32,007 nucleotides of DNA from Collinsella aerofaciens. GTDB taxonomy: Bacteria; Actinomycetota; Coriobacteriia; Coriobacteriales; Coriobacteriaceae. How positions within the stretch are numbered: position 1 is the stretch's first letter; each line of letters opens with the position of its first letter. Position numbers and translations under genes: made by a program. Shown one piece after another: positions 14,757 through 23,076 of this stretch. The notes beneath the pieces were generated by a model that was not told the origin of the DNA, ran no database searches, and saw only the letters and a program-made list of their open reading frames with translations. The DNA lies in contig NZ_CABJDK010000014.1 of NCBI RefSeq assembly GCF_902364355.1, forward strand, positions 1 to 32,007, in the 5' to 3' direction.

Positions 14757-15956
14757 ATGGCCGAGATCGTTCTCAAACATGTTCAGAAGGTGTATCCCAA
14801 CAACGAGTCAAAAAAGAAGGGCTTCTTTGGCAAAAAGAAGAAAACCGAGGAGAAGAAGCACAACCTCAAGGTTACCGAGGACGGTGTGCTCGCTGTAGAG
14901 GACTTCAACCTCACCGTTCACGACCAGGAGTTCATCGTCCTCGTTGGCCCTTCTGGCTGCGGTAAGTCCACGACGATGCGCATGGTCGCCGGCCTGGAGG
15001 ATATCACCTCGGGCGACGTGCTCATCGACGGCAAGCGCGTCAACGACGTCGCTCCCAAGGACCGCGACATCGCCATGGTGTTCCAGAGCTATGCTCTGTA
15101 CCCCAATATGACGGTGTACGAGAACATGGCGTTTACGCTCGAGCTCAAGAAGGTCCCCAAGGACGAGATCGACCGCAAGGTTCGCTCCGCTGCCGAGATC
15201 CTGGGTATTACCGAGTATCTTGACCGTAAGCCCAAGGCACTCTCCGGCGGCCAGCGTCAGCGTGTCGCCATCGGCCGCGCCATCGTACGTGACCCCAAGG
15301 TCTTTCTGATGGACGAGCCCCTGTCCAACCTGGATGCTAAGCTTCGTAACCAGATGCGCGCCGAGCTCATTAAGCTGCGTCATGAGATCAAGGGCACGTT
15401 CATTTATGTTACTCACGACCAGACCGAGGCTATGACCCTCGGTGACCGTATCGTGGTCATGAAGGATGGCGTCGTCCAGCAGATCGCCACCCCGCAGGAG
15501 GTCTTCAACCATCCCGCGAACATCTTCGTCGCCGGCTTTATCGGCGTGCCGCAGATGAACTTCTTCGATGCCCAGCTGGTGCGCTCGGGCAACGGCTTTA
15601 CCGTCAAGACCGAGGATATGAACGTGGCGCTCGCCCCCGAGACCTGCGCTCAGCTTGCTCTCAACTGGGACGGCGGCGACGTGAAGGAGATCACGGCCGG
15701 CGTGCGTCCCGAGCAGATTCTGCTTGCCGACAAGGGCGAGGAGGGTGCGCTCCAGGGCACCGTCGAGGTGACCGAGCTCATGGGCTCGACCGAGCATGTC
15801 CACGTGACCGCTCCCGACGGCCAGTTTGTCCTGATTATCCCCGTCGTCGACCTCGAGGCCAAGGGCGCGCTCAAGGCTGGCGACCCCATCTGGTTCAAGT
15901 TCGAGAAGAACGCGACTCATCTCTTCGATAAGGTGTCTGGCAAGAACCTTATCTAG
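14757..15956 (+). CDS. Sugar ABC transporter ATP-binding protein (MalK/MsmX-like)
   Basis: 399 residues. Walker A GPSGCGKST (64-72), Q-loop Gln110, signature LSGGQRQR (162-169), Walker B FLMDE (183-187) and switch His220 are all intact. The C-terminal part (about 245-399) is the OB-fold regulatory domain of the MalK/UgpC group, with VRPEQILL. Odd feature: a lysine-rich insertion of about 25-30 residues (about 18-43, KKKGFFGKKKKTEEKK...) between VYPNN and AVEDF, absent from typical MalK. The protein energises the two preceding permeases and could serve several sugar transporters, as MsmX does. The start at 14757 follows GAAAGG. A terminator comes 70 bp after the stop. Confidence 0.93.
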   Translation: MAEIVLKHVQKVYPNNESKKKGFFGKKKKTEEKKHNLKVTEDGVLAVEDFNLTVHDQEFIVLVGPSGCGKSTTMRMVAGLEDITSGDVLIDGKRVNDVAPKDRDIAMVFQSYALYPNMTVYENMAFTLELKKVPKDEIDRKVRSAAEILGITEYLDRKPKALSGGQRQRVAIGRAIVRDPKVFLMDEPLSNLDAKLRNQMRAELIKLRHEIKGTFIYVTHDQTEAMTLGDRIVVMKDGVVQQIATPQEVFNHPANIFVAGFIGVPQMNFFDAQLVRSGNGFTVKTEDMNVALAPETCAQLALNWDGGDVKEITAGVRPEQILLADKGEEGALQGTVEVTELMGSTEHVHVTAPDGQFVLIIPVVDLEAKGALKAGDPIWFKFEKNATHLFDKVSGKNLI

Positions 15957-16025
15957 GCCCGGTGCATCCAGGCCCTCCCTTTGGGCGACTGCGGCTTTGC
16001 CATCCTTTTGCCGCGGTCACATATA

Positions 16026-16068
16026 AGGCTCCCCTCCCGTCCACTGGGCGAGAGGGGAGCCTTTCTTT
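16026..16068 (+). terminator. Terminator of the maltose ABC operon
   Basis: AGGCTCCCCTC (16026-16036) pairs with GAGGGGAGCCT (16052-16062) over 11 bp, followed by TTCTTT. Confidence 0.85.
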
Positions 16069-16095
16069 GTGTTGGGACTGTCTGACCGGTCGTTT

Positions 16096-16313
16096 GTCTC
16101 GATCTGTAACGGATAGGGCCGATTTCGGACGTTAGATGTTACAGATCGAGACGGTTCCGCTGAGCTAACCATTTCATCTAAATCTGTAACACCAAAGGCG
16201 AATTTCACCTGCTAGATGTTACAGATTGAGATAAACCCGAGGGGAGGGGCCGGTATGTCTCAATCTGTAACGGCTGGGACCGTTTTGGTTGAGTAATTGC
16301 TACGGATCGAGAT
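16096..16313. repeat. Three tandem palindromic units, about 80-bp period
   Basis: Each unit has a left arm like GTCTCGATCTGTAAC and a right arm like GTTACAGATCGAGAC, separated by 26-27 nt. Unit 1: 16096-16110 and 16138-16152 (perfect 15 bp). Unit 2: core 16182-16190 and 16218-16226 (9 bp). Unit 3: 16257-16271 and 16298-16313 (imperfect, three changes). The spacers share a pattern (GGNCGATTT-like middle, TAGAT before the right arm in units 1 and 2). The units lie in the 456-bp gap between two convergent operons, outside both terminators' stems, and encode nothing. Confidence 0.8.
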
Positions 16314-16350
16314 TGTTTGGCCGAGTCGGATCACAGGGTAACGTGCGGGC

Positions 16351-16386
16351 ACAAAAAACGGAGCCGTGTTGCCACGACTCCGTTTC
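16351..16386 (-). terminator. Terminator of the malQ-glgP operon
   Basis: On the minus strand AAACGGAG (16356-16363) and CTCCGTTT (16378-16385) form the base stem, with an inner CGTG/CACG, and a run of T (the A-run at 16353-16358) follows. It lies shortly downstream of the glgP stop codon. Confidence 0.8.
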
Positions 16387-16412
16387 TCAAGAGGATGGGT
16401 AAGGGGAATGAG

Positions 16413-18680
16413 CTAGCTCAGGTGCCAAATCTCGTCGTTGTACTGGGAGATCGTACGGTCGGACGAGAAGGTGCCGGCGTTGGCGATATTGATGAGCGCC
16501 TTGCGCATCCAGGCGTCCTGGTCCTCGTAGTCGGCCAGCACGCGCTCCTTGGTCTGGATGTACTCCTCAATGTCGAGCAGGGCCATAAACCAGTCCTTGC
16601 CCTTAATGTCGTCGTGCAGGCGCTGCAGGCGCTCGGCGTTGCCGGTTGCCATAAAGGCCGGGTTGGTGATGAAGTCCACCAGCAGTTTAATGCCGGGCTT
16701 GCGGTAGAGCGCACCGGCGTTGTAGGTGCCGTCGGCGTAGAGCTGCTCGACCTGTTTGGACGAGGCACCAAAGGTATAGATGTTCTCGTCGCCCACGAGC
16801 TCGGCAATCTCCACGTTGGCACCGTCGAGCGTGCACAGGGTTAGGGCGCCGTTGAGCATGAACTTCATGTTGGAGGTGCCGCTCGCCTCCTTGGAGGCCA
16901 GGCTGATCTGCTCGGAGATGTCAGCGGCGGGGATCACGCGCTCGGCGGCGGTGACGTTGTAGTTCTCAATCATGACAACCTGCAGGTAGGGAGCCACGTC
17001 GGGGTCGTTTGCAATCCACTGCGACAGCGTCAGGATCAGATGGATGATGTCCTGCGCGATAGTGTAGGCAGGCGCCGCCTTGCCGCCAAAGATGATGGTG
17101 ACAGGGTGCTTAGGCCTGTTGCCGTTCTTGATATCGAAGTACTTCCAGATGATGTAGAGCGCGAGCATCTGCTGACGCTTGTACTCGTGGATGCGCTTGA
17201 CCTGGACGTCGATGATGGCGTTGGAGGGAATGGTCACGCCCCGCTCGAGCGCCATGAACTGGCGCATGATGGCCTTGGCCTCGACCTTGGTGGCGGCCAG
17301 GCGCTCAAGAACGTCCTTGTCGTCGGCGAACTTGGCGAGTTTGCTCAGATCGCCGGTGCTGCGCCAGTCGGTGCCGATTACATCGTCGAGCAGGCTGGCG
17401 AGCGCGGGGTTGGCTCCATGGATCCAACGGCGGAAGGTGATGCCGTTGGTCTTGTTGGAGAACTTCTCGGGATAGATCTCGTAGAACGGATGAAGCTCGG
17501 TGTCCTCCAGGATCTTGGTGTGGAGGGCGGCTACGCCGTTGATGGAGAAGCCAAAGTGGATGTCCATGTGGGCCATGTGGACGGTGTCGTGCTCGTCGAT
17601 GATGGCGACGCGCGGGTCATCGTGCTCGGCTTTCGCGATCTCATCGAGCTTGACGATAATGTCGGCGATGGCAGGGGAGACCTTCTGCAGGCTGACGAGC
17701 GGCCACTTCTCGAGCGCCTCGGCAAGAATCGTGTGGTTAGTGTAGGCGACCATGGAGCGTACGATGGTCACGGCCTCGTCAAACTCGATGCCATGCTCGG
17801 TGGTGAGCAAGCGAATGAGCTCGGGGATGACCATGGTGGGGTGCGTGTCGTTAATTTGGACCACGGCGTAGTCGGCCAGATCGTGCAGGTTGCTGCCGCG
17901 CTCGATGGCCTCGTCGATCAGGAGCTGGGCGGCGTTGCTCACCATGAAGTATTCCTGGTAGATGCGAAGCAGGCGGCCCTGCTCGTCGGAATCGTCGGGG
18001 TAGAGGAACAAGGTGAGGTTCTTGGCGATCTCTGTCTTGTCGAAGTCGATGGAGCTGCCGGGGACCAGGCCGTCGTCGACGCTCGCCAGGTCGAACAGGC
18101 GCAGACGGTTCTTGGTGGGCTGGCCGTAACCGGGCACGTCGATGTTGACGAGCTTGGAGGTAACGGCAAAATCACCGAACTCGACGGTGTAGGAGCGGTC
18201 GTCGTCGACTAGGATGTCCTGCTCACCGAGCCACTCGTCGGGGACGGCCTTCTGCTGGTTGTCGACAAAGCGCTGACGGAACAGGCCGTAGTGATAGTTG
18301 AGGCCCACGCCATCGCCGGTCAAGCCCAGCGTGGCGATGGAATCCAGGAAGCATGCGGCCAGGCGGCCCAGGCCGCCGTTGCCGAGCGACGGCTCGACCT
18401 CGAACTCCTCGATCTTGTTGAGGTCGTGGCCTGTGGCGGTGAGCTGGTCCTTAACCTCGTCGTAGATGCCGAGGTCGATCATGTTGTTGATGAGCAGCTT
18501 GCCGATCAAAAATTCGGCGGAAATGTAATAGAGCTTTTTCTTGCCGTTGTTGAGCGGGCAGGCGGCGGAGCGCTCCTGCACGAGTTTGACCAGCAGCTTG
18601 TAAATGCGACGGTCGTCGAGCTGCTCGAGCGAGGTGCCAAAAGACTGCTCGGCGAGTTCCATGAGGTTAATTTGGGGCAT
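16413..18680 (-). CDS. glgP: Glycogen/maltodextrin phosphorylase
   Basis: 755 residues. It releases glucose-1-phosphate from alpha-1,4-glucans by phosphorolysis, using pyridoxal phosphate. The start MPQINLMELAEQSF (ATG at 18680) is preceded by a perfect AGGAGG; an open frame continues upstream but has no better start. Recognisable blocks are YYISAEFLIGKLL, EPSLGNGGLGRLAACFLDS, QINDTHPTMVIPEL, FSNKTNGITFRRW, VQVKRIHEYKRQ and the cofactor site EASGTSNMKFMLNG, whose lysine (about residue 606) holds pyridoxal phosphate. The length is slightly below E. coli MalP/GlgP (about 800). It lies 128 bp downstream of malQ on the same strand, in the standard maltodextrin-degradation pairing. Confidence 0.95.
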   Translation of the reverse strand: MPQINLMELAEQSFGTSLEQLDDRRIYKLLVKLVQERSAACPLNNGKKKLYYISAEFLIGKLLINNMIDLGIYDEVKDQLTATGHDLNKIEEFEVEPSLGNGGLGRLAACFLDSIATLGLTGDGVGLNYHYGLFRQRFVDNQQKAVPDEWLGEQDILVDDDRSYTVEFGDFAVTSKLVNIDVPGYGQPTKNRLRLFDLASVDDGLVPGSSIDFDKTEIAKNLTLFLYPDDSDEQGRLLRIYQEYFMVSNAAQLLIDEAIERGSNLHDLADYAVVQINDTHPTMVIPELIRLLTTEHGIEFDEAVTIVRSMVAYTNHTILAEALEKWPLVSLQKVSPAIADIIVKLDEIAKAEHDDPRVAIIDEHDTVHMAHMDIHFGFSINGVAALHTKILEDTELHPFYEIYPEKFSNKTNGITFRRWIHGANPALASLLDDVIGTDWRSTGDLSKLAKFADDKDVLERLAATKVEAKAIMRQFMALERGVTIPSNAIIDVQVKRIHEYKRQQMLALYIIWKYFDIKNGNRPKHPVTIIFGGKAAPAYTIAQDIIHLILTLSQWIANDPDVAPYLQVVMIENYNVTAAERVIPAADISEQISLASKEASGTSNMKFMLNGALTLCTLDGANVEIAELVGDENIYTFGASSKQVEQLYADGTYNAGALYRKPGIKLLVDFITNPAFMATGNAERLQRLHDDIKGKDWFMALLDIEEYIQTKERVLADYEDQDAWMRKALINIANAGTFSSDRTISQYNDEIWHLS

Positions 18681-18727
18681 GTTTCCTCCTGTAATGGGTT
18701 GATTACATGTCTGCAATTCATAAGAAT

Positions 18728-18761
18728 CCCGCGCGAGGGGATTGGGGTGGCCTCGCGCGGG
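18728..18761 (-). other. Intercistronic hairpin between malQ and glgP
   Basis: CCCGCGCGAGG (18728-18738) pairs with CCTCGCGCGGG (18751-18761), 11 bp with a 12-nt loop. No T-run follows on the minus strand, so it is more likely a message-stabilising or processing element than a full terminator. Confidence 0.55.
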
Positions 18762-18808
18762 TAAGCAAGCGCGTCCGCACGGTGGGGAGGGGTCGGGCGC
18801 GGTAGCTC

Positions 18809-20314
18809 CTATTGAGGAAGCTCGATTTCGGCTTCCGACGGGATGCGGAAGTAGGTCTCGGTCCAGTCGGTGAGTTTGTGCTCGAGCTCGCGGGTGATGG
18901 CGCCGTCGAGCATGCGCCAGGTCCAGTTGCCGCCCAGCGTGGCAGGGGTGTTGATGCGCGCCTCGTTGCCCAAGTTGAGCAGGTCCTGCATGGTGTAGAC
19001 GCACGTGTCGCTCACGCTGGCTGCGATGGTTCGGTTGAGCGCGTCGGCGATGGGTTCGCCGGCCTGCTGATGGGTGTACAGGGCTGTCTGCTCGCGCTGA
19101 CGCGGGGTAGCCGTTCCTTCAAACCAGCCGCGTGCCGTCTCGTTGTCGTGAGTGCCCACGTAGGCGACGGTGTTGGCAATGTAGTTGTGCGGCAGGTAGT
19201 ACGAGTTGGTGCCCTCAAAGGCAAACTGCAGGATCTTCATGCCGGGGAAGCCCGAGTTGTCGCGCATATCGATGACGCCGGGGGTGAGGAAGCCCAGATC
19301 CTCGGCGATGATGGGCAGCGTGCCGAGCTTTTCCTCGAGTGTCTTGAAGAGCTTGAGGCCGGGACCCTGCGTCCACGAACCGTAGGACGAATCAGGCGAG
19401 GAGAACGGCACCTCCCAATAGGCCTCGAAGCCGCGGAAGTGATCCAGGCGGATGACGTCGTACATGTCGAGGGCGGCGCGAATGCGGCCCTCCCACCAGG
19501 AGAAGCCGTCGGCCTCCATGGCGTCCCAGTCGTAGATGGGGTTGCCCCAGTACTGGCCGGTAGCCGAGAACTGGTCGGGCGGCGTGCCGGCGACGCTCAC
19601 GGGATTGCCGGCGGCGTCGATCTTAAAGAGCTCAGGTGTCGCCCACATCTCGACGGAGTCACGCGAGACATAGATGGGCAGGTCGCCGATGATGAGAATG
19701 TCGCGCTCGTTGGCATAGGCCTTGAGGCGGCTCCACTGGCGATCGAAGAAGTACTGCGTCATCTGGTGGTAGAGCATACGCGCCGGATGGTCGGCGCAGA
19801 CCTTGGCGGAAGCCTCGCCGCGGGTGCGGAGCTCCGCGGGCCACTCCCAAAACGCCTTGAGACCGCACTCCTCTTTGACGGTCATGAACTCACAGTAGGG
19901 GATGAGCCAGTCCTCGTTGGCCTGGATAAAGTCATCGAAATCGGCCAGCTTGTCGGCAGCAAAGCGCTCGGCGGCGCGGTCGAGAATCTGACGGCGGCCG
20001 CCAAAGATAGCACCGTAGTCGACATTGCTGGGGTCGGATCCCAGATACACGCCATCGATATCGCGCTGCTCCAGATACCCTGCCTCGATAAGCTCGGCAA
20101 AGTCGATAAAGTTGGGGTTGCCCGCGCGGGCCGAGAACGACTGATAAGGCGAATCGCCATAGCTGGTCGTCGTAAGGGGCAGAATCTGCCAGTAATGTTG
20201 TTTGCACGAGGCGAGAAAATCGACGAAGTCGTAGGCATTCCAGCCAAAGCCGCCGATTCCGTATGGTCCGGGCAGAGATGAGACGGGCATGAGGACGCCG
20301 CTTGCACGCTCCAT
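18809..20314 (-). CDS. malQ: 4-alpha-glucanotransferase (amylomaltase)
   Basis: 501 residues from the ATG at 20314 (MERASGVLMPVSSLPGPYGIGGFG); GGTGAG lies 7 nt upstream, and GTG/TTG codons a few residues earlier are alternatives. A glycoside hydrolase family 77 enzyme that transfers alpha-1,4-glucan chains, releasing glucose and building longer dextrins for the phosphorylase. Visible catalytic elements are the nucleophile in RLDHFRGF (about Asp291), acid/base AEDLG (about Glu338) and GTHDNETARGW (about Asp390). Other family blocks are SPYQSFSARAGNPNFID and GDLPIYVSRDS. It is the first gene of the malQ-glgP operon. The predicted promoter contains a GTTTAAAC operator in its spacer, linking it to the GntR regulator near the PTS gene. 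Confidence 0.95.
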   Translation of the reverse strand: MERASGVLMPVSSLPGPYGIGGFGWNAYDFVDFLASCKQHYWQILPLTTTSYGDSPYQSFSARAGNPNFIDFAELIEAGYLEQRDIDGVYLGSDPSNVDYGAIFGGRRQILDRAAERFAADKLADFDDFIQANEDWLIPYCEFMTVKEECGLKAFWEWPAELRTRGEASAKVCADHPARMLYHQMTQYFFDRQWSRLKAYANERDILIIGDLPIYVSRDSVEMWATPELFKIDAAGNPVSVAGTPPDQFSATGQYWGNPIYDWDAMEADGFSWWEGRIRAALDMYDVIRLDHFRGFEAYWEVPFSSPDSSYGSWTQGPGLKLFKTLEEKLGTLPIIAEDLGFLTPGVIDMRDNSGFPGMKILQFAFEGTNSYYLPHNYIANTVAYVGTHDNETARGWFEGTATPRQREQTALYTHQQAGEPIADALNRTIAASVSDTCVYTMQDLLNLGNEARINTPATLGGNWTWRMLDGAITRELEHKLTDWTETYFRIPSEAEIELPQ

Positions 20315-20399
20315 GAATGCGCTCACCAACCTTCTTGTTGTGGGGTCGGCCTGCCGATGGGTGTGCAGTCCGCCTCCGATGTTCTGATTCGATACGCCT

Positions 20400-20422
20400 A
20401 TTGTAAAACATGTTGTTTAAAC
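20400..20422 (-). promoter_or_regulatory. malQ promoter with GTTTAAAC operator
   Basis: On the minus strand a TACAAT box (20400-20405) lies about 90 bp before the malQ start. The palindrome GTTTAAAC (20415-20422) lies in the spacer upstream of it, flanked by ACATGT repeats on both sides. The same 8-mer occurs twice at 10381-10510. The -35 is poor, consistent with a regulated promoter. Confidence 0.5.
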
Positions 20423-20478
20423 ATGTACAGGCAAGATAAAAAAGTTGGTCGATTTTCGGCGAATGGCTACATGCCATG

Positions 20479-20513
20479 AAAAAAGCCCCGACCTCACAAC
20501 GTGAGATCGGGGC
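20479..20513 (-). terminator. Terminator after galE
   Basis: GCCCCGACCTCAC (20485-20497) and GTGAGATCGGGGC (20501-20513) form a 13-bp stem with one G-U pair and a 3-nt loop. On the minus strand it is followed by six T. Confidence 0.9.
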
Positions 20514-20535
20514 AAGAACGGTATGTAGGTTTTTG

Positions 20536-21597
20536 CTACTCGGCGTCGGCGAAGCCGTTGGGGTTGTGGCTCTGCCAGTTCCAGCTATCGCGGCACATGT
20601 CCGCGATGTCGTACTGGGCCTTCCAGCCCATCATGCGCTCGGCCTTGGAGGCATCGCACCAGTTGGCAGCGATGTCGCCGGCGCGGCGCTCGCGGATCAC
20701 GTAGGGCAGCTCCTTGCCACAAGCCTTGGAGAAGGCGGCGACGACCTCGAGTACCGAGGTGCCGGTGCCGGTGCCCAGGTTAAAGATCTCGACGCCGGTC
20801 TTGCCGTTCATCCAGTTAAGGGCGGCAACGTGACCAGAGGCCAGATCGCACACGTGGATGTAGTCGCGCACGCCGGTGCCGTCGGGGGTGGGGTAGTCGT
20901 TGCCAAAGACCTGAACGGCCTCGAGCTTGCCCACGGCGACCTGGGCGACATAGGGCACCAGGTTGTTGGGGATGCCCTTGGGGTCCTCGCCGATCAGGCC
21001 CGACGGATGAGCGCCGATGGGGTTGAAGTAACGGAGCAGCACGACGTCCCACTCGGGGTCGGCGGTGTGGACGTCCATAAGGATCTGCTCGATCATCCAC
21101 TTGGTCCAGCCATAGGGGTTGGTTGCGGGCTTCTTGGGGTCTTCCTCGGTGACGGGCGGGTTGTCCGGGTCGCCGTAGACGGTCGAGGAGCTCGAGAAGA
21201 TGATGGACTTGCAACCATGGTTGCGCATGACGTCGATGAGCACCAAGGTGTTCTCGATGTTGTTGTGGTAGTACTCGACGGGCTTGCTCACCGACTCGCC
21301 GACGGCCTTAAAGCCGGCAAAGTGGATGACGCGGTCGATCTGATGGGTATCGAAGATCTTGTTCATCGCATCGCGGTCGAGCACGTTGGCCTCGTAGAAG
21401 GTGAGGTTCTTGGCGGCTTCGTCGCCCACGATGGTCTTGACGCGGTCGACGGCGACGGCGCTGGAGTTGGAGAGATCATCGACGATGACGACCTGGTAGC
21501 CACCCTCGAGCAGCTGAACGACGGTGTGCGAGCCGATAAAGCCGGCGCCACCGGTAACGAGGACGCAGGTGTCTTTGGGGTCGAGTGCTTTGGACAT
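20536..21597 (-). CDS. galE: UDP-glucose 4-epimerase
   Basis: 353 residues. It interconverts UDP-glucose and UDP-galactose with bound NAD. The start MSKALDPKDTCVLVTGGAGFIG at 21597 follows AGGAG. The nucleotide-binding TGGAGFIG is at 15-22, the Ser-rich catalytic loop FSSSSTVYG at 134-142, and the YxxxK pair at Tyr162/Lys166 (NPYGWTK). LRYFNPIGAHPSG and GVRDYIHVCDLA are characteristic GalE blocks, separating it from other short-chain NDP-sugar epimerases. It lies upstream of malQ on the same strand but is separated by its own terminator, so it is probably an independent unit for galactose use and envelope sugar supply. Confidence 0.94.
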   Translation of the reverse strand: MSKALDPKDTCVLVTGGAGFIGSHTVVQLLEGGYQVVIVDDLSNSSAVAVDRVKTIVGDEAAKNLTFYEANVLDRDAMNKIFDTHQIDRVIHFAGFKAVGESVSKPVEYYHNNIENTLVLIDVMRNHGCKSIIFSSSSTVYGDPDNPPVTEEDPKKPATNPYGWTKWMIEQILMDVHTADPEWDVVLLRYFNPIGAHPSGLIGEDPKGIPNNLVPYVAQVAVGKLEAVQVFGNDYPTPDGTGVRDYIHVCDLASGHVAALNWMNGKTGVEIFNLGTGTGTSVLEVVAAFSKACGKELPYVIRERRAGDIAANWCDASKAERMMGWKAQYDIADMCRDSWNWQSHNPNGFADAE

Positions 21598-21717
21598 GTA
21601 GTCTCCTATCGAATCAGGAACACTTCTAGAGGGGAGTATAGCGCAGGCGGGGACGCCCAAATCGTGCGCTGAGGAAAAGCAGAGGATTATGTTAACGTAC
21701 TCATATAAGAGCTTGCC

Positions 21718-21744
21718 CAATTGTTACCTCAAATTAAACAATTG
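21718..21744. promoter_or_regulatory. CAATTGTT/AACAATTG inverted repeat between galE and the CHAP gene
   Basis: Two 8-bp perfect inverted arms (21718-21725 and 21737-21744) are separated by 11 bp in the divergent gap between galE and the hydrolase gene. This has the size and symmetry of a dimeric regulator site. No adjacent regulator gene suggests which protein binds it. Confidence 0.35.
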
Positions 21745-21862
21745 CTTACGAGCCGCCGACCTTGCAGTTTCCTGCCGTTCGTGGAAATCGTTGGGACGCG
21801 CCATATGTACGCTAGTATGTATGAGTTGAGCGACATATAAATAAGCATGTAACGGAGTACAT

Positions 21863-23068
21863 ATGTCACCAAACAGCGATTCCATCCTTTCCCAGGAGCT
21901 TTCGCGCCGCACTGCCCTTAAGGCCCTGTTCGGCGCCGCTTCTGCGGCAGTTCTTTTTGGCCTGCCCGCTCGCGCCCATGCGGCGGAGGCTTCCAAAGAA
22001 ACCACCGATAAATTGAATGCCGCCCAGGCCCAGCTCGACGAGGTCCAGGCCCAGCTCGACGGCATCGCAAATGAGTATGCGGCGCTGGCCAACAAGAATG
22101 CCCAGACCCTCAACGACATTGAGAATGTCCAGGGCAAGATTGACGACACACAGGCCCAGATCGATGAAAAGAAGGCCGAGCTCAAGAAGAAGCGTAACGA
22201 CCTTTCCGATCGCGTGGCCGCCAGCTACAAGTCCGGCGGCACGAACATCCTGTCGCTGCTGCTGGCCTCTGGCTCGTTTGAGGAGCTCGTTGCCAACGCG
22301 CATTACGTTGAGAAGATCAACAAGAGCGACCGCGATGCCATCGAGGACATCCAGACGATTCAGGCCGAGCTCGACGCACAGAAGACCGAGCTCGAAGCAC
22401 AAAAGGCCAACCTGGAGAAACTCAAGGATCAGCAGACGGCTCAGATGCAGGATATGCAGGCCAAGCAACAAGAGGTCCAGACCGTGCTGAACGGTCTTTC
22501 CGACGACGTCAAGGAGCTCATGGCTCAGCGTGATTCCGAGATTCTCGCTGCCGCCCAGGCCGAGGAGGCTGCCAGGAAGGCCGCCGCTGCCGCGGCCGCC
22601 GCGAACAAGAACAATTCCTACTCGGGTGGTTCGAGCTCGGGCGGTGGATCGTATGCGCCCGGAACTCCGCAGCAGAATGCCGGCTCGGGCAAGCAGCAGG
22701 CTGTCGTCAACGCGTGCTACTCCACGCCTTCGCCGGGTCAGAACTGGTGCGCGGCGTGGGTTACCAATGTCTTCCGTAACGCCGGCGTTGGCTACTTTGG
22801 CGGCAACGCCTGCGACATGTTCAACGCCTGGTGCTATAGCTCCGATCGCTCGGCGCTGCAGGTGGGCATGATCGTGGCCGATTCCTCGCACAGCGGCACG
22901 GGTGCTCCGGGCCTTATCTACGGTCATGTGGGTATCTACGTTGGCGGCGGCATCGTTATGAGCAACGAGGGTGCCATTACATCGAAGTCGCTCGATTCGT
23001 TCATTAGCTTTTATGGTACTGGCTCTGGCGTGCGTTGGGGCTGGCTTGGCGGTATTGCGCTGTCGTAA
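21863..23068 (+). CDS. Secreted coiled-coil CHAP-domain peptidoglycan hydrolase (PcsB-like)
   Basis: 401 residues. The N-terminus has an Arg-Arg signal (LSRRTALKALFGAASAAVLF) ending near AHA-AEA (about 40), suggesting export, possibly by Tat. Residues about 45-245 are a long coiled coil of Gln/Glu/Lys/Ala heptads, interrupted by a helical hairpin (SYKSGGTNILSLLLASGSFEELV, about 121-143). An Ala-rich and Gly/Ser linker (238-268) leads to a C-terminal CHAP (NlpC/P60-like) domain with Cys296 in GQNWCAAWV and His355 in YGHVGIYVG. This layout matches PcsB/SagA-type division hydrolases that cut peptide crosslinks. It is expected to be autoinhibited by the coiled coil and activated by an FtsEX-like partner, which is not in this window. 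Confidence 0.85.
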   Translation: MSPNSDSILSQELSRRTALKALFGAASAAVLFGLPARAHAAEASKETTDKLNAAQAQLDEVQAQLDGIANEYAALANKNAQTLNDIENVQGKIDDTQAQIDEKKAELKKKRNDLSDRVAASYKSGGTNILSLLLASGSFEELVANAHYVEKINKSDRDAIEDIQTIQAELDAQKTELEAQKANLEKLKDQQTAQMQDMQAKQQEVQTVLNGLSDDVKELMAQRDSEILAAAQAEEAARKAAAAAAAANKNNSYSGGSSSGGGSYAPGTPQQNAGSGKQQAVVNACYSTPSPGQNWCAAWVTNVFRNAGVGYFGGNACDMFNAWCYSSDRSALQVGMIVADSSHSGTGAPGLIYGHVGIYVGGGIVMSNEGAITSKSLDSFISFYGTGSGVRWGWLGGIALS

Positions 23069-23076
23069 AGCCGACT

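Noticed and set aside
16096..16313. CRISPR array
   Set aside because: Only three units, palindromic with diverging arms and conserved-length but related spacers; no cas genes and no identical direct repeats of CRISPR length.
17040..20281. Long plus-strand open frames opposite glgP and malQ
   Set aside because: They mirror genes with full catalytic motifs on the minus strand and show no domains or ribosome-binding sites of their own.
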